Origin: Sanghuangporus weigelae
Lineage: Eukaryota; Basidiomycota; Agaricomycetes; Hymenochaetales; Hymenochaetaceae
Direction: 5' to 3'
NCBI GenBank assembly: GCA_033182465.1
Contig: CP137319.1
Span: 2,170,001-2,234,000 of the forward strand
Length of the DNA: 64,000 nucleotides
Shown here: one piece after another, positions 34,755 to 46,507 of the stretch
Layout: each line of letters begins with the position of its first letter
Position numbering within the stretch: position 1 is the stretch's first letter
Made by a program: the position numbers and the translations under genes
The notes under the pieces: model-generated
Told to the model about the DNA's origin: nothing
Database searches by the model: none
What the model saw: the letters and a program-made list of their open reading frames with translations, nothing else

Positions 34755-35814
34755 ATGGTTACTGTTGCTGACTCTCCGAATAGGGTCAGTTCGACGTCTG
34801 TGAGCGACGTAATGGCCCCGACGAAATCCACATCTGTTAATTCGGCCATGTACGTCCCCCTCTTTCCCTGTCGCTTTTCTTGTTCTGAACGCGGCCTTTT
34901 CAGTGGAGAGACACGTACAGATTCGTATGTAATCTTTTCCTGATGTGTGTAGCCTTGATATTGATGGCAGGGTTCAGTGCGGAGAGTCGTGCTAATGCAC
35001 ACGCAGCGCGTGCGGCTTTACGCGAGCAACGACTTAAGGCCCACCCATACGCAGACGTTCGAGGTCCGGAACTCGTTGTTTGTAGGCTATGCGAGCAGCA
35101 AATCAAGCTTTCGACGAAGAGCGCGTACGACGCGTTTCATTGGAACAAGCATATTGAGCGATGTGCACGTCGTGCGCCGGCTGCACGGGAACAGCGCGTC
35201 ATGCGCGCGGCGGAACGCGTGCGTCTGATTCTTATTAGCGTAAAACTGCGATCTTCGCTGATACTATAATACAGAAGAAGCGCGCAAGCTTGCCAAAGAG
35301 CAGCGTACAGCGACTCACTATCCATCTTCGGCCAAAAGGAGCCACTGAAGCTTCTTCTGCATCCGACCCTGTACCCGTACCTATACACGTCAAGGAAGAG
35401 ACGCCCGAAAGGACGGAGGATATACCATCTCCATCCTCTCCTCGCTCCCATTCATCTCCTTCTCTCCAAACGCCGTCTCCTCCTCCTGCATCTCCTCCGC
35501 GGCCGGAACCAGACCTCATGATGGAAGACTACTATCGCCGCTCGCGACGTCGTGGTACGCGTGAGTTAAGCCCCTTCACTCTTGAAGCTGCAGCAGCATG
35601 GTCATGGAGTCAGGTGAAGGAGCCTGTATGGGTCATTCGCAGCTATCCGTCATCCGAATCTCAATCCAGTGAAAATATGTTGAACTCTGAGAGGAACGCA
35701 GACCCAAGCGGGATAATGAAGACATATGACGTAGACGAAGCCTGGTGCAATGACTTCTCGCCTTCGCGTGTTAACCAGCCAACTGAACTTTCCACGAGAC
35801 TGACCGCTCCTTGA
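34755..35814 (+). CDS. Single C2HC-like finger protein (gene B)
   Basis: Relative of the preceding gene through its one finger, CRLCEQQIKLSTKSAY followed by W-x2-H-x3-C with identical spacing. The best model has four exons: 34755-34849, an 11-nt micro-exon 34904-34914, 34971-35218 and 35275-35814. They sum to 894 nt, 297 residues, and give three introns of 54-56 nt. The micro-exon is needed to put the start in phase with the finger exon. The second half is disordered, Pro/Ser-rich (SPSLQTPSPPPASPPRPEP) and has a LRPKG and a SRRRGTRELSPF segment. No membrane or secretion signal is seen. Function unknown. The start at 34755 follows a good acceptor, so the leader is probably spliced. Confidence 0.65.
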
Positions 35815-38800
35815 GCTAGGCGTCCTAAATTCTGGCAACGCCCTTCGTCCGTTCGTTTCCGTCGCTCGCAGCCATTATCTTGGCGATCACATTCTTGCTC
35901 TTCATATCCGCCTCCATTCTGATATCTTCGTTATTTCCGCCATCAGATTCATTCATCCAAACACTTCAAGTCGTTATTGATTGACATTGTACAACATCGC
36001 TTCCTCATTGAAAACATGAGCATGAATTCTACTGTGCCTCCATCTTCATCCTCACATGTTTTTATCTTTCCCCCCCAAGGACCTCGCTTTCTCAACTGCT
36101 ATCGCCGTCGTTTTCCATTTCTTGCTGCTTTGTATCCAGGTAGAAATTGTAATTTCTTGGCTAAGTTTACTGTGCTGGTGTCAAATTTCTTTCAAGTCTG
36201 CGATTTGCAACTTCCATGTAGTCGAAATGTAAGCAAGTACCGACTCTTATGCTGATTCAGAATGAAGTCATCCTGCTTCAAGAGTAACGTGAACAAAAGG
36301 ATAGCGTAGGATCGTTAATATCCGAGAACGGAACTAGCGCCGTTTTATTGTGGAAATTGAATCCGAGACATATACATGTCCCATACACTGGCAATCAGTG
36401 CACAGCATCCTTACGGGTTTCTGGGCGATCTAAATCCAAATGAGCCTAAAGTCTACTCTCTGAGACATGTTGCAGGATTTGATTATCCATCTCTATGCGT
36501 GAGCGAAGTGTTCCTCAAGGAATGATAAATAATAAAGATATGAGAATGCAGGCAACATACTAAGCGCCGCGGAGTTTGACGAAGGCGGCGGCGGAGTCTA
36601 AATCTGTTCGCATTAGCGCGGAAATGTCACGTGCATGATCACTACCCATATATTTCTTTCTTGTTTTCCTGAATCCTCGACGTAAACGTTTACCTTAAAT
36701 CGTACTCTCTGACCAATGAATGTCTTATAGCTTCTCATCGCGCATGATGCGAGATGATGACTCCTCGCCTACCTCTCGACAATTCTGTGGTCACCGCAAT
36801 CCTGGGCTCACACTGGCGTCCGTTGTCTATCTTAGCAAATACAGTTTCTATGCTGCGCTGGCCAAAATCACCCATCAGACTATTGTTCGATATATTCTTG
36901 TCCGTTTCCTGGGCCGACGACACACAGTGAAACTAAATAGGTACGATAGCTCGAACTGACAAAATAAACTCGAGGGCAAAATGTCGGCCAGATCGGTCAG
37001 AAGCTGGTATGGTGCATCGCGGATGGTGCACTATTTACTGCATGATATCCGCATGGAGTTCCTGCGACCCCTTAATACATCGAAGATTACCGAAGCCGCT
37101 TCTGAGCGTAACCTCCGCTCTTAACTTGACGCGCACATCTCCTTCGACAACACTTGGGAGTCCGGCTTCTATTGGAATTGATCCTTGCACTCCAATCAGT
37201 CTTCCCTGCCTTCATACTGTTGCAGGCAGCGCAGTTGGTAAAGGACTGCCAAACTCATATTAGAGGTCTTTTGCTATCAATCGCCGAGAGATTTTCAAAT
37301 TGCGATAGGCACGATTAGGCACTCGTTTTATCAGGTATCTGATACCCTTGGTTCGTCGAATCGTATCAACGAGCAATATGTGCTCCTGTGTTCTTGCTGC
37401 GCACCGCAACTTTGAAGACCACTCCTAGACTCTCACGACATGAAGAAAAGCCCAGCATTCTACTTTGGGATGCTTTCTGTGTTTATATCGAAGGTTTGTT
37501 CCGGATTGTTAGATACAGTCCATCCGTGGTCACCGCGTTGCTGATCGCTGATCGGGATCCGGTCTTTGCTCCGCTCCAAAATATCGTGAGTCGTACTTAC
37601 TCACTACTTTTTTTACATTGTTCTACGACTTCACCCCACTTCTCTTTCTTTCTTCCCGGTAATTAATGACGAATTTTGCAAAAGCAAGCGCAGGAGGCTG
37701 ACGGCCGCAGAATAACTGGCGTTTTCTCCCAGGATGGTCTTCTTCAAATTGATTTACTCGACGAAACTAGCGATATTTCCTACAGGATTCAGCAAGTCAT
37801 TCGGTGGCCTACACTCAAATGCAGTGCAACATATGCGTCTTTACTTCGTCGGTGTTAACACTGCCAAATCCTTCAGATTGAGATATGGTACCGTAGATGC
37901 TGATTCAAAGGGTTCCATCCTTCAATAGTCTTGGCGTAAGCTGCTTCTCTGGAACAATGCCGGTATACGGAAGGACTTGTTGTGTGGTTATCGTTTTTGC
38001 CTATTCGCCAACTCAGATGAACCAGGACGAACCTTAACCTTGGGGATCGAGCTTATTTAGGAGCTTCTCCGGCTTATTCTTGTTACTAATTTCGTTCCCA
38101 TTCCAAATTTGCAACACAGGAGCGAAGTATACCATTCAATCTTTTATATCCATTGCAGCCTCCTAATCATGGAAAGGGATGCTTCACGTTGTCATATTAC
38201 TTACCTTTCCATTCAGATGGCCGCAAGGATTTATAATATTGTTGTCACAGTTTCCTCCCAGCATCAAGCAAACTCAAATGTTCAGGCATGTTCACGAAAT
38301 AAATACGGACGTCAAAGCAAGATAACATGCACTAGCACTTCCGAGTGTCCATCGTCAAAGTAGGAGTTCTGAGCTGTCTCGTTTTCGGGACTGCTTGCAA
38401 TATAGTGCACGATCTGTAGTAATTCCTTGACTAGAAATAGGACGTCTGTCTTTTCCTGCATTAGTAATGCAATGCCGTATGATATTGCGCGAACCAATAA
38501 TACGCCACAATCGGTTGCGCTCAGTGTTTCCTCGGCACATATGAAAATTGCTTTCCCGAAGGGATGGTCAGTTTCAGTTTTTTGACTACTGATTAATCTC
38601 CCTTTGAAAGCCGTTTGCTCGGTCCCATGTCAATTATCATTTGGAAGGCGGGGAGTAAATGGACTTCGCGTTGCCAGTGGCACTCATCATTGCGCCTGCG
38701 TCGTGCGGTCGGAAGCACAACTATAATAATACGCACATATTCTGACCTGGCTGACCAAAAGTTCCTTACAGTGTACCATCGCGGTTCCTGAGACTTCAGG

Positions 38801-39687
38801 CATATCACCGAAAGGCTGGGGCTGTTAGTGCGGTACCCGGATATCTGGTAGTGGTAGTGGGTTGACTTACAGCTTGAACGCCGCCAATTACTCGTTGCCG
38901 GTGTGCCGGTAAAGCTGACTCAGCAAACTGGCTTATGTAATACAATTATTCCACCTTGTGTCCCAGCTTATGTTACTCTAACCCATCATGTCCTATACAT
39001 ACAGTACTTCACATGTGTTTCATCTCTAAGGCGATGATTTCTGGTAGAGATTTAATATTGCCTTGCCATCGGAAGCATCCATCACTCCGAGACATCAGGC
39101 TGCAATTGTGATATGAACCAGTACCATACCGAGAACTGGCTCTTGCGGTCTATTGCTCGTGTTCTCCCATTCTGCTATATACCCCCTATCATCGAGACTT
39201 TGGGAATTTGGGATCATCGCTTGCACTTAAGAGTCGGTTTCCCCTCTCTCCGGCGCCACCAGTAGCGCAATCTCCCGTTATATATCTATGGAAATTCATT
39301 GGAAATACTAAAATGATCATTGTCGGCAGCAGATGTGATGCATGCTTTCTATTTGAGGTGAGTCTCGCTCATTATGCACGATCAGATGTAGTTCAATTCT
39401 CAAAGTGGCTTGCTCAGGACCATGTAGGTGTCTCGGTTGGGTAAACCGCTGGCCGCATCTGTTTTATTCTTGGGTTGACGTAGGTCTCACGACGGAGTGC
39501 GCGCCGACAATAAAATATTTTGTAACTGTTTCGTTTCGGCGGCATGAATGGAATACAATACATAAGAGCAGACGAGCTTTGCATTCTTTCAACAATTTCC
39601 CCTTCCCATCCCACTTGTCGAGACGAGTAGGATATCCTACCCTCCTGATCTCGCAAGCACGTAGTGCCTTCTCTTCTTTATCATACT
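35815..39687. other. Gene desert upstream of laccase 3
   Basis: About 3.9 kb with only short, motif-free frames on either strand. I looked for laccase pieces, reverse transcriptase or transposase motifs and terminal repeats and saw none. A 17-codon, GC-rich minus-strand frame at 36560-36613 with a perfect GTATGT donor at its end stands out but is not enough for a gene. The last several hundred bases must include the laccase 3 promoter, where no clear TATA box is found. Confidence 0.5.
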
Positions 39688-42600
39688 ATGCCTCCTCGAC
39701 GGGTAAGCCAGGCGCTTCTCGCTATAGCCTTCTGCAAGACGAGTTCTGCCGTGACTGTTTCGAGGACTTTAAGTATTGGCAATACGTTTGTCGCGCCAGA
39801 TGGATACAATCGCTCGTACGTCTTTCTGCTTGTCTAACGAAGAGACTTCAAGGATATGAATTTACCCCACAGAGCCACGACTGTCAATGGACAAATGCCG
39901 GGACCATTGATCTCCGCCACTGCTCCAAATGCTCATTTCAAGGTGCCGTCTTATGATGTTTCCGACTCACAACAGTTGTCTGACTTCCATCTCTCAGCTG
40001 AACGTAACCGACCAACTCACAGATCCGACCATGAGGCGATCAACTTCCATTGTTAGTGATATTTTCAGTTGTTCTTCGGTTCAGGCCCTTAACTCGCGCG
40101 CGTTTAGCACTGGCATGGTATTTTCCAGGTTGAGTCCCATTCATTCTGATTGCTTTTCCGATGCTCACACTCCTGTCAAGCCACATCAAAATCAGTACGA
40201 TGGTGTAAGCCCGCCTTACCTCCAAGAGCCTTCCTTGGTGTTCTAAATTTAACTGCTCCAGGTCGCATTCGTAAACCAATGCCCGATTGTCCCCGAGCAT
40301 TCTTTCCTGTAAGCATGTTCAATCGAAGTGTGGAAGTCCGGACTGCGAAGCTCACCCTTCTCGAAGCTATGATTTCATGGTCCCAAACCAGACGGGGACT
40401 TATTGGTACCATTCGCATCTTTCGACTCAATATTGTGACGGGTTGCGGTACGTGCAAGCTCGCTCTTTTTATGAGAAACATCGTCGTATTCATCAATTCC
40501 CGGTGATTATCTAGAGGTCCGTTAATTATATATGGTAGGCCGAAGTCATTGGTTAAGTACATCACCGAACAAAATGCTCATATTCACTTCAGACCCTGAG
40601 GACCCACTGCAGCATCTGTACGACGTTGACGATGGTATGCTGACATATATCTGCTATACAACATAGCTGACGTCCCAATAGAGTCGACTGTTATTACACT
40701 GGCAGATTGGTATCATGAGGTTCGATTCCTAATTATAAATCCAGGATGCGTCACGAGACTGACGATGCCACAGTCTTCAGCAATTTTGTTCCCGTAAGTT
40801 CATGTCCCCCCGATAACGCGCGGGCGCTTATCACGTCTGCATTCAAGAAATCCTGGAAAGCTCTCTCCGTAAGTCTTTTCTATTCACCAGATCAAGATTA
40901 GGTCTATACCGAAGATTTGTTCCTGAAACTGACTTGCTCTTACACTGTAGGATCCCAGATTCTACTTTGATAAATGGACTTGGGCGCTGGGCGAACGCCA
41001 CTGGTCCTCCAACTCCATTGGCGGTTGTTAGCGCTCAACCTGGCAAGAGGCAAGTCTCTCTTGTTATGGTGTCTCAGACTTATGCTGACTATTTTTGGCT
41101 GCAGGCACCGCTTCCGCATTGTTAGCATGAGCTGCCTTCCGGGGTGAGTATGCTCGACTGAAAGCCTTTAGAGTCGACTTGCTGATGTCCATCAATCGTG
41201 ACAAAGTTATCTGTTCTCCATCGATCAACACAATCTTACCGTGATCGAAACGGATGGCGTCGAGACTCAACCGTATACCGTTGATTCAATAGAAATAGAA
41301 ACAGGTGAGTTATTGTAACCCTGCTATGAAATGGCGATTGATAGGTTTTACTTAAAATTAAAGGACAGCGCTACTCTGTGATTGTGAGACTATTCTCTCG
41401 TTCCGGAAGGTAATACTAACTCCTAGCAGGTCGAAGCAGATAAGCCTGTCTCAAACTATTGTGCGTTTAGCTGTTCTCATCTCCGATCATGCTCACTAAC
41501 ACTCCGTTTGCAAAGGGATTCGCGCCACACCGGTGAGGGGTGACGGCAATCCGACAACAGAGGGAGGTGTGTATCAGGCGTGTTCATTGTGCGCCCACCA
41601 CCATCTGAGAATGATATAGGGGTTAACTCTGCCATCTTGCGTTACGATGGAGCGCCCGTCGAGGAACCCACTTCGACTCCAGTAGCAAACCCAGTTCAGC
41701 TGAACGAGGCAAATGTCATTGTATGATAAAGTTTGATCTATGCTTATTGAAAAGCTACTCAACGCTTCTTTTCTATTTAGCCCCTAATAAACCCTGGCGC
41801 TGTTAGTGGAATTCCAAATTCTTGCCCGCTTCATCCTGACATTGATCACAAATACTAGCCTGGCCAACCTTTCCCCGGAGGCGCCGATGTCAACATCCAG
41901 ATGATCATAGGCAGAGTTCGTAGTCACTGTACACTTCCTCTTAATCCCGATCTAACTGATAGCGTTTTTCATCCATTTCACTAGGACCCTGTCACGGGCA
42001 ACTTCACCATCAATAACAGTTCATTTATTGTGATTCTTCCTGCTCGACCGCATTGCGCACATGGAGCTCACATCTGACTTGTAGCCACCCTCCGTCCCTG
42101 TTTTACTACAAATCCTCAGTGGTGCTGTCAGCCCAGGAAGCATCATGCCCAACGGAACTATATATAACCTTCCGGCCAACAAGGTTATCGAGGTAAATAT
42201 TCCTTGATTACTTCTGGAGCTCAATACAAATCCACTTTTTCTATAATAGGTTTCTTTCCCAGGCGCTTTCCCGGTACGCTATCCATTTCTCGCAGTTTCG
42301 TGACTTCTTTCTTACCCCATATATAATAGCACCCGATGCATCTTCATGGTCATAATTTCGACGTCGTGCGGGTTGCGGGCAGTCAGACATATAATTTCGC
42401 GAACCCGATCCGCAGAGACGTAGTCGACGTGGGTAATTTTGGAGACAACGTCACGTTGCGATTTGAGACGAACAACCCTGGACCTTGGTTTTTCCATTGT
42501 CATATTGACTGGCATCTTGAAGCGTGAGTCTGCTACACCTGACCGTGATATAGTCTCATCTTCATTCTGTTCATAGGGGTCTTGCGATAGTTTTCGCAGA

Positions 42601-42751
42601 AGATACTCCGGATATTAGCGCGTCGGATCCAGTCAGCTGTGCGTATTCCGTAAATGATAATCAACTTCTCCTGACCATAGTATTCACAGCAAAATGGTCG
42701 CAGCTCTGTCCTCTGTACGATGAATTAGACCCGGACACTGCACTTCAGTAA
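39688..42751 (+). CDS. lcc: Laccase (multicopper oxidase), copy 3
   Basis: Secreted multicopper oxidase; about 27 exons join in frame through 26 introns, the most intron-dense gene here. A signal-like N terminus starts at 39688 ([20 protein letters not shown]). Copper motifs are complete: [31 protein letters not shown] and [13 protein letters not shown], with Leu at the axial site. The first motif continues as [11 protein letters not shown], whereas most basidiomycete laccases have a Trp-Ala-Asp-Gly there; the change could alter the substrate pocket entrance. One intron (41050-41104) begins GCAAGT and ends CAG. The frame ends DPDTALQ. The ATG is preceded by clean sequence without a TATA box, unlike the other two copies. 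Confidence 0.92.
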
Positions 42752-43398
42752 ACGAACGCACGAATTGATTATTCACGGACCCAGTTCTGCTATCGCATGT
42801 TTTTATTCTCGTGACGATTCACGATGCAACGTTTTCATACTCATTCTTCATATCATGGAAGCATATTTATTTAACTCATCTTGGGCTATTTATCGACTAG
42901 TTGAATGGAATAATGGACATTACGTACAACAATCTGTTTCATGTTCTCGCAAAATGAAAAAAAAAAACTGTATTTGGGATAATATGTAGTTTCGTTTCCT
43001 CCATCGAGTCGAACTTGCCTTATAAAGCGACTCCTTTGCCAGATCAAGTTGTCTCGGTCCATCAACTAGAATTTGAAAGCTACCGAAACAATTCCGAAAA
43101 GACAAATGTTCCTGTCTACAATGACCGTAAAACTTTGCTTACTGTAATCGAAGGAAAATCCAGCGTAAAGTGCAGAAGAAATAATGAGATCCGCCGAATG
43201 ATTAGTGCACCTGGGTAAATTGAATAGGATAATAGTACAATACGCAGGAGGTCTGAAGAACAGAGTGAGCAGGGAGTATTGAGCGATTTTTGTTGAGTCC
43301 GCAAGTCTGAGGACGTGTGAACGGATCGAGTGCGGTACAAGAAGGGCACGCGAACCTCTTGACATAATCTCAAGACAGGGCAGAGTGGCTACGATTGC
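42752..43398. other. Convergent spacer between laccase 3 and squalene epoxidase
   Basis: About 650 AT-rich bases, including an A-run near 42957. Both flanking genes end here. No further feature. Confidence 0.55.
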
Positions 43399-45429
43399 TT
43401 ATTGTAGTTCGCTCCAGAGTGGAGGTCCGAACACGATGCAAGCGGTCCAGAACTAGTTCCATCCGCGTATCAGTCAGCATGCGAGCCAGTGGAACTTGTC
43501 AATAATTAACGAATTTACGACTTACCACTCGGACTGCTTTAACGAGTAGCCACGGGTATTCCTCAATCCCCGGTCGTCTCATTACTTGCTTCTCTATGCC
43601 ACCCTTCCGTACTGCGACCGGGCGAGGATGTGTAAACATGACCCAGATTGCATAGAAAGCCACGGCGAAGAAGTGCCAGAAGAGGAGGAATCTCCGATTG
43701 GAAATACTATGTGATGAGTTAGAAACATGTCGTCAGTCACGTAGTCATGAGTAACCATGTAATCAGGGCCAGAAAGACTGAAAGAACGCATATGGGAGAA
43801 ATTTCCATAACGGCGTGCGAATAAGAATGTTCGGCATATTTAAGATGCGAAAGGGAAGAGGGGCGAGAACGGGTCTAAGAAATTCAAGAGGCGATTCAAG
43901 ACGCACCCGGCTAATAAGGAGACTGGCTCCCGAACGCAGTTACCCCCGCGCTGGAAATACTTAAAACAGCCAACGCGAAGCACCTCCAGATTTTCGTCTG
44001 CAATTCCGTAGCGTGTTTACAACAATAGCGAACAGAGACCGATAGCGATACAGCGGATACAATCGACACAGTGCAAGTGATATCAGAAGCAAGAGCGAGA
44101 TGAAAGAAGAGGCAGTGGTTAAGCATCAGTGAGCTACTCCTGGGTGATATAATACAGAGAATGTGACAGACCCTCGGCGCCGAAGAGGTCGTAAAGCGCG
44201 ATACTAAGAATATTGATCGTCGAGCCAAGCGGCTTACGCGACCAATGCCATGCATGAAGGATCTGCGATACGCATGCCCAGTCCTCGAAGTTCGGTACAG
44301 TGCGAAGAAGGTCCGTAAGTATGACAATATCGTTGAAGGCGACAGTCATTCCACCTAACGGTAACAGTCCGAGATCAGATACTAGGTCACAAATGACGCG
44401 ATTCCTGTGAAGTAACGTACCTCCGGTAAGGGGATGGCGCATATTCCACGAGTCACCGACAAGAATAGCACCCTCCTTGGACTGCTCTCCGCCTTGCTCA
44501 ATGGGAGGGAGGAAGGAGTTGGGCATACGACGTAGCCGCTCCCTGTTGAGAGCATCCACGAGAGCCGGCTGAACACTTTCTGGGAGTTCAGGCAAAACCC
44601 TGTCCAGTACGAATTGCTAATTCGAAAATAAATAAATAGTAGAGTCAGAATAGATTTCGCGTGGAAAACTACTTTGCCATACTTTGAGGTCCGATGGCAA
44701 GGGTGCTTTCACATCGATGAGGATACGCGTGTCATGTTCGGCAATTTGGTACAACAGCACAGGACCAGAACCACGGACAAGAGCGACGGTTCCATGTTTG
44801 TCGATCGGCAGCTTTACGTCCTTGAGAATCGCACCAACGAAGTAGCTGCGCGTGACGGGTTTTTCAAAGGCTTCGCTCAAGACCTCTGCTCGGAAATTGG
44901 AGAAGCAGCCATCGACAACGAACGTGAGGGGTGCATAGAAGTTCTCCTTCGTTTCAGTTCCCGAGTTCTTACGCGTCGCGCAAACACCATAGACCCGGTG
45001 CTCGCCGTCTGCGGTTAAAAGCGACGTGACTGTAGCTTCAATTCCTTCGACGCCGGGAGCCGCGAGAGCCTTCTTCCTCAATGCCATGATAAATTTGCCA
45101 TGATGGAAAGCCCGTCCCTCTTGGCCGTTAGGATATGGAATATGGACTTGCTTTCCGTCGTTGACGACGCAATAACCACGCACAGCTGCTGCATCTATGC
45201 CTTCTAGACAATCGCCAAGTCCAAGTTTACGCAATGCATTACATCCGCCAGGCTGAAGAAGTTCGCCAACGATGCGGTCTGGTTCTGCAAAGGAGCGTTC
45301 AATGAGACCGATACGGAGTTGCTTCGGACGTGCTTTGGATGTAATGGTTGCGAGACCGTACGCAAGAGCACAACCGGCGACACCGCCGCCAACGATGATA
45401 ACGTCGTAAGAGTTGCCACTGGTCGCCAT
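43399..45429 (-). CDS. ERG1: Squalene epoxidase (squalene monooxygenase)
   Basis: FAD-dependent ER enzyme that converts squalene to 2,3-oxidosqualene, a key step of ergosterol synthesis and the target of allylamine antifungals. ATG at 45429 starts the product; the open frame extends further upstream, but MATSGNSYDV directly precedes the FAD motif VIIVGGGVAGCALAYGLA. Other signatures are GELLQPGG, DGCFSNFR and the second FAD motif [21 protein letters not shown], completed across a short intron. The C-terminal part (LEVLRVGCFKYFQRGG, then LLFWHFFAVAFYAIWVMFTH) gives membrane helices, and the last exon reads WTACIVFGPPLWSELQ before the stop. About five introns. No damage seen. Confidence 0.93.
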
Positions 45430-46507
45430 GGGTGAGAGAAATGAAGGGTACCGCGAGAACCAGAAATTCCGAGATAATAATGTGTGAGTATATGAATGAA
45501 AAGCAAGCAAAAAGTCGACCGATATAAATTCACGTGATCTCCGTATTTCGACGATCTGCATTGATCTATCTCCGCGCTTTTCCCTGTTTTGATCCGTTCA
45601 TCTCGCTTCATCCACCCAGTGTTTTCCTCTAATTCGTGATGCTCGAACAGGAAACAACAAAGCAAGTTCAGCGTTCTAAGATTTCTTTCTGAGACATGTC
45701 GTGCCTGCAGACCCAACAGAGCAGACGACGACGCTCAGTGACCAAGGAAGTAAATTCATGGGTAACCCGAATCAGTCCGAGGGCCACCAAAGAAATGATG
45801 CTCTTCCGTATTGTTGTGTTGCAAGACAGAAGTGGTGTCATGTGAGTCTCTCATCGGCTGGAAATACTGATGGTAATCGAGGAGCTACAAACTAAACAGC
45901 GTAGGACCGGGAACTGATTGTAGTCTGGCGCTATTCTATTATCAGGCTTCCGACGGCTCAAATCTGGTCTTCATTCATTCTTGTTCTGCGTCGTCCTCTC
46001 TAGGAAAAGCCGTGGGCGCCTATTGCCTGTAAGTTATAACTTTATTGCTCGTATAAACCTGCATCGTCTTCTATTGGCTCGACCAGTCCTCGAGGCAAAT
46101 TCGAAGTGCCCTCGCCGGACACGAGGACCTTCCAACACCCTTGATCTTGTCATGACCGTTCCCATAATGGTTATTCTTATCTACGGCTTGGGTCTTCTAT
46201 TGCATCTGGAGGAATCCAGTTTACTACGTATCTTACATGCTTATCCAGCACCACAGAGGCATGCTTCACTTAGACGCCCGTCTAAGTATAGATTGGTTTC
46301 TAATGGCAAGATAATCGCTCCATGTACACGAGCAAGTTGAGCGTCAAAAGGGTTCATAATCTGGTATCGAGTATAATAAGGCATCTAATCAAAGGATCCT
46401 GAGCATACTTCCCCCCTTCCTCCCCTTTACGCCTATCAACCCTGGCTGTCCTCCGGCGTCAGATCTCTTGTTCGTCCCTTCAAACAAGCTCCGTACCTAA
46501 TAGCGCA
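45430..46507. other. Divergent region between ERG1 and the dynamin gene
   Basis: About 1.1 kb carrying promoters of both flanking genes and a possible small gene (listed separately). A plus frame at 45981-46340 with one hydrophobic segment is unsupported. Confidence 0.45.
45696..46032 (+). CDS. Possible small two-exon gene
   Basis: Weak candidate. Exon 45696-45841 and exon 45900-46032 join through a 58-nt intron with GTGAGT and AACAG ends, the standard size for this window, into a 92-residue frame. The first exon is basic (QQSRRRRSVTKE); the second reads VGPGTDCSLALFYYQASDGS. No family is recognised, and no targeting signal is evident. A GTAAGT overlapping its stop means the frame could also continue by splicing. 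Chance cannot be excluded. Confidence 0.2.

Noticed and set aside
34925-34952. Alternative 28-nt intron in finger gene B
   Set aside because: Too short for splicing; the 56-nt intron with the 11-nt exon fits window norms.
45427-45561. Upstream extension of squalene epoxidase with 44 extra residues
   Set aside because: The ATG at 45429 is directly before the FAD motif, as in the family; the extension has no conserved content.
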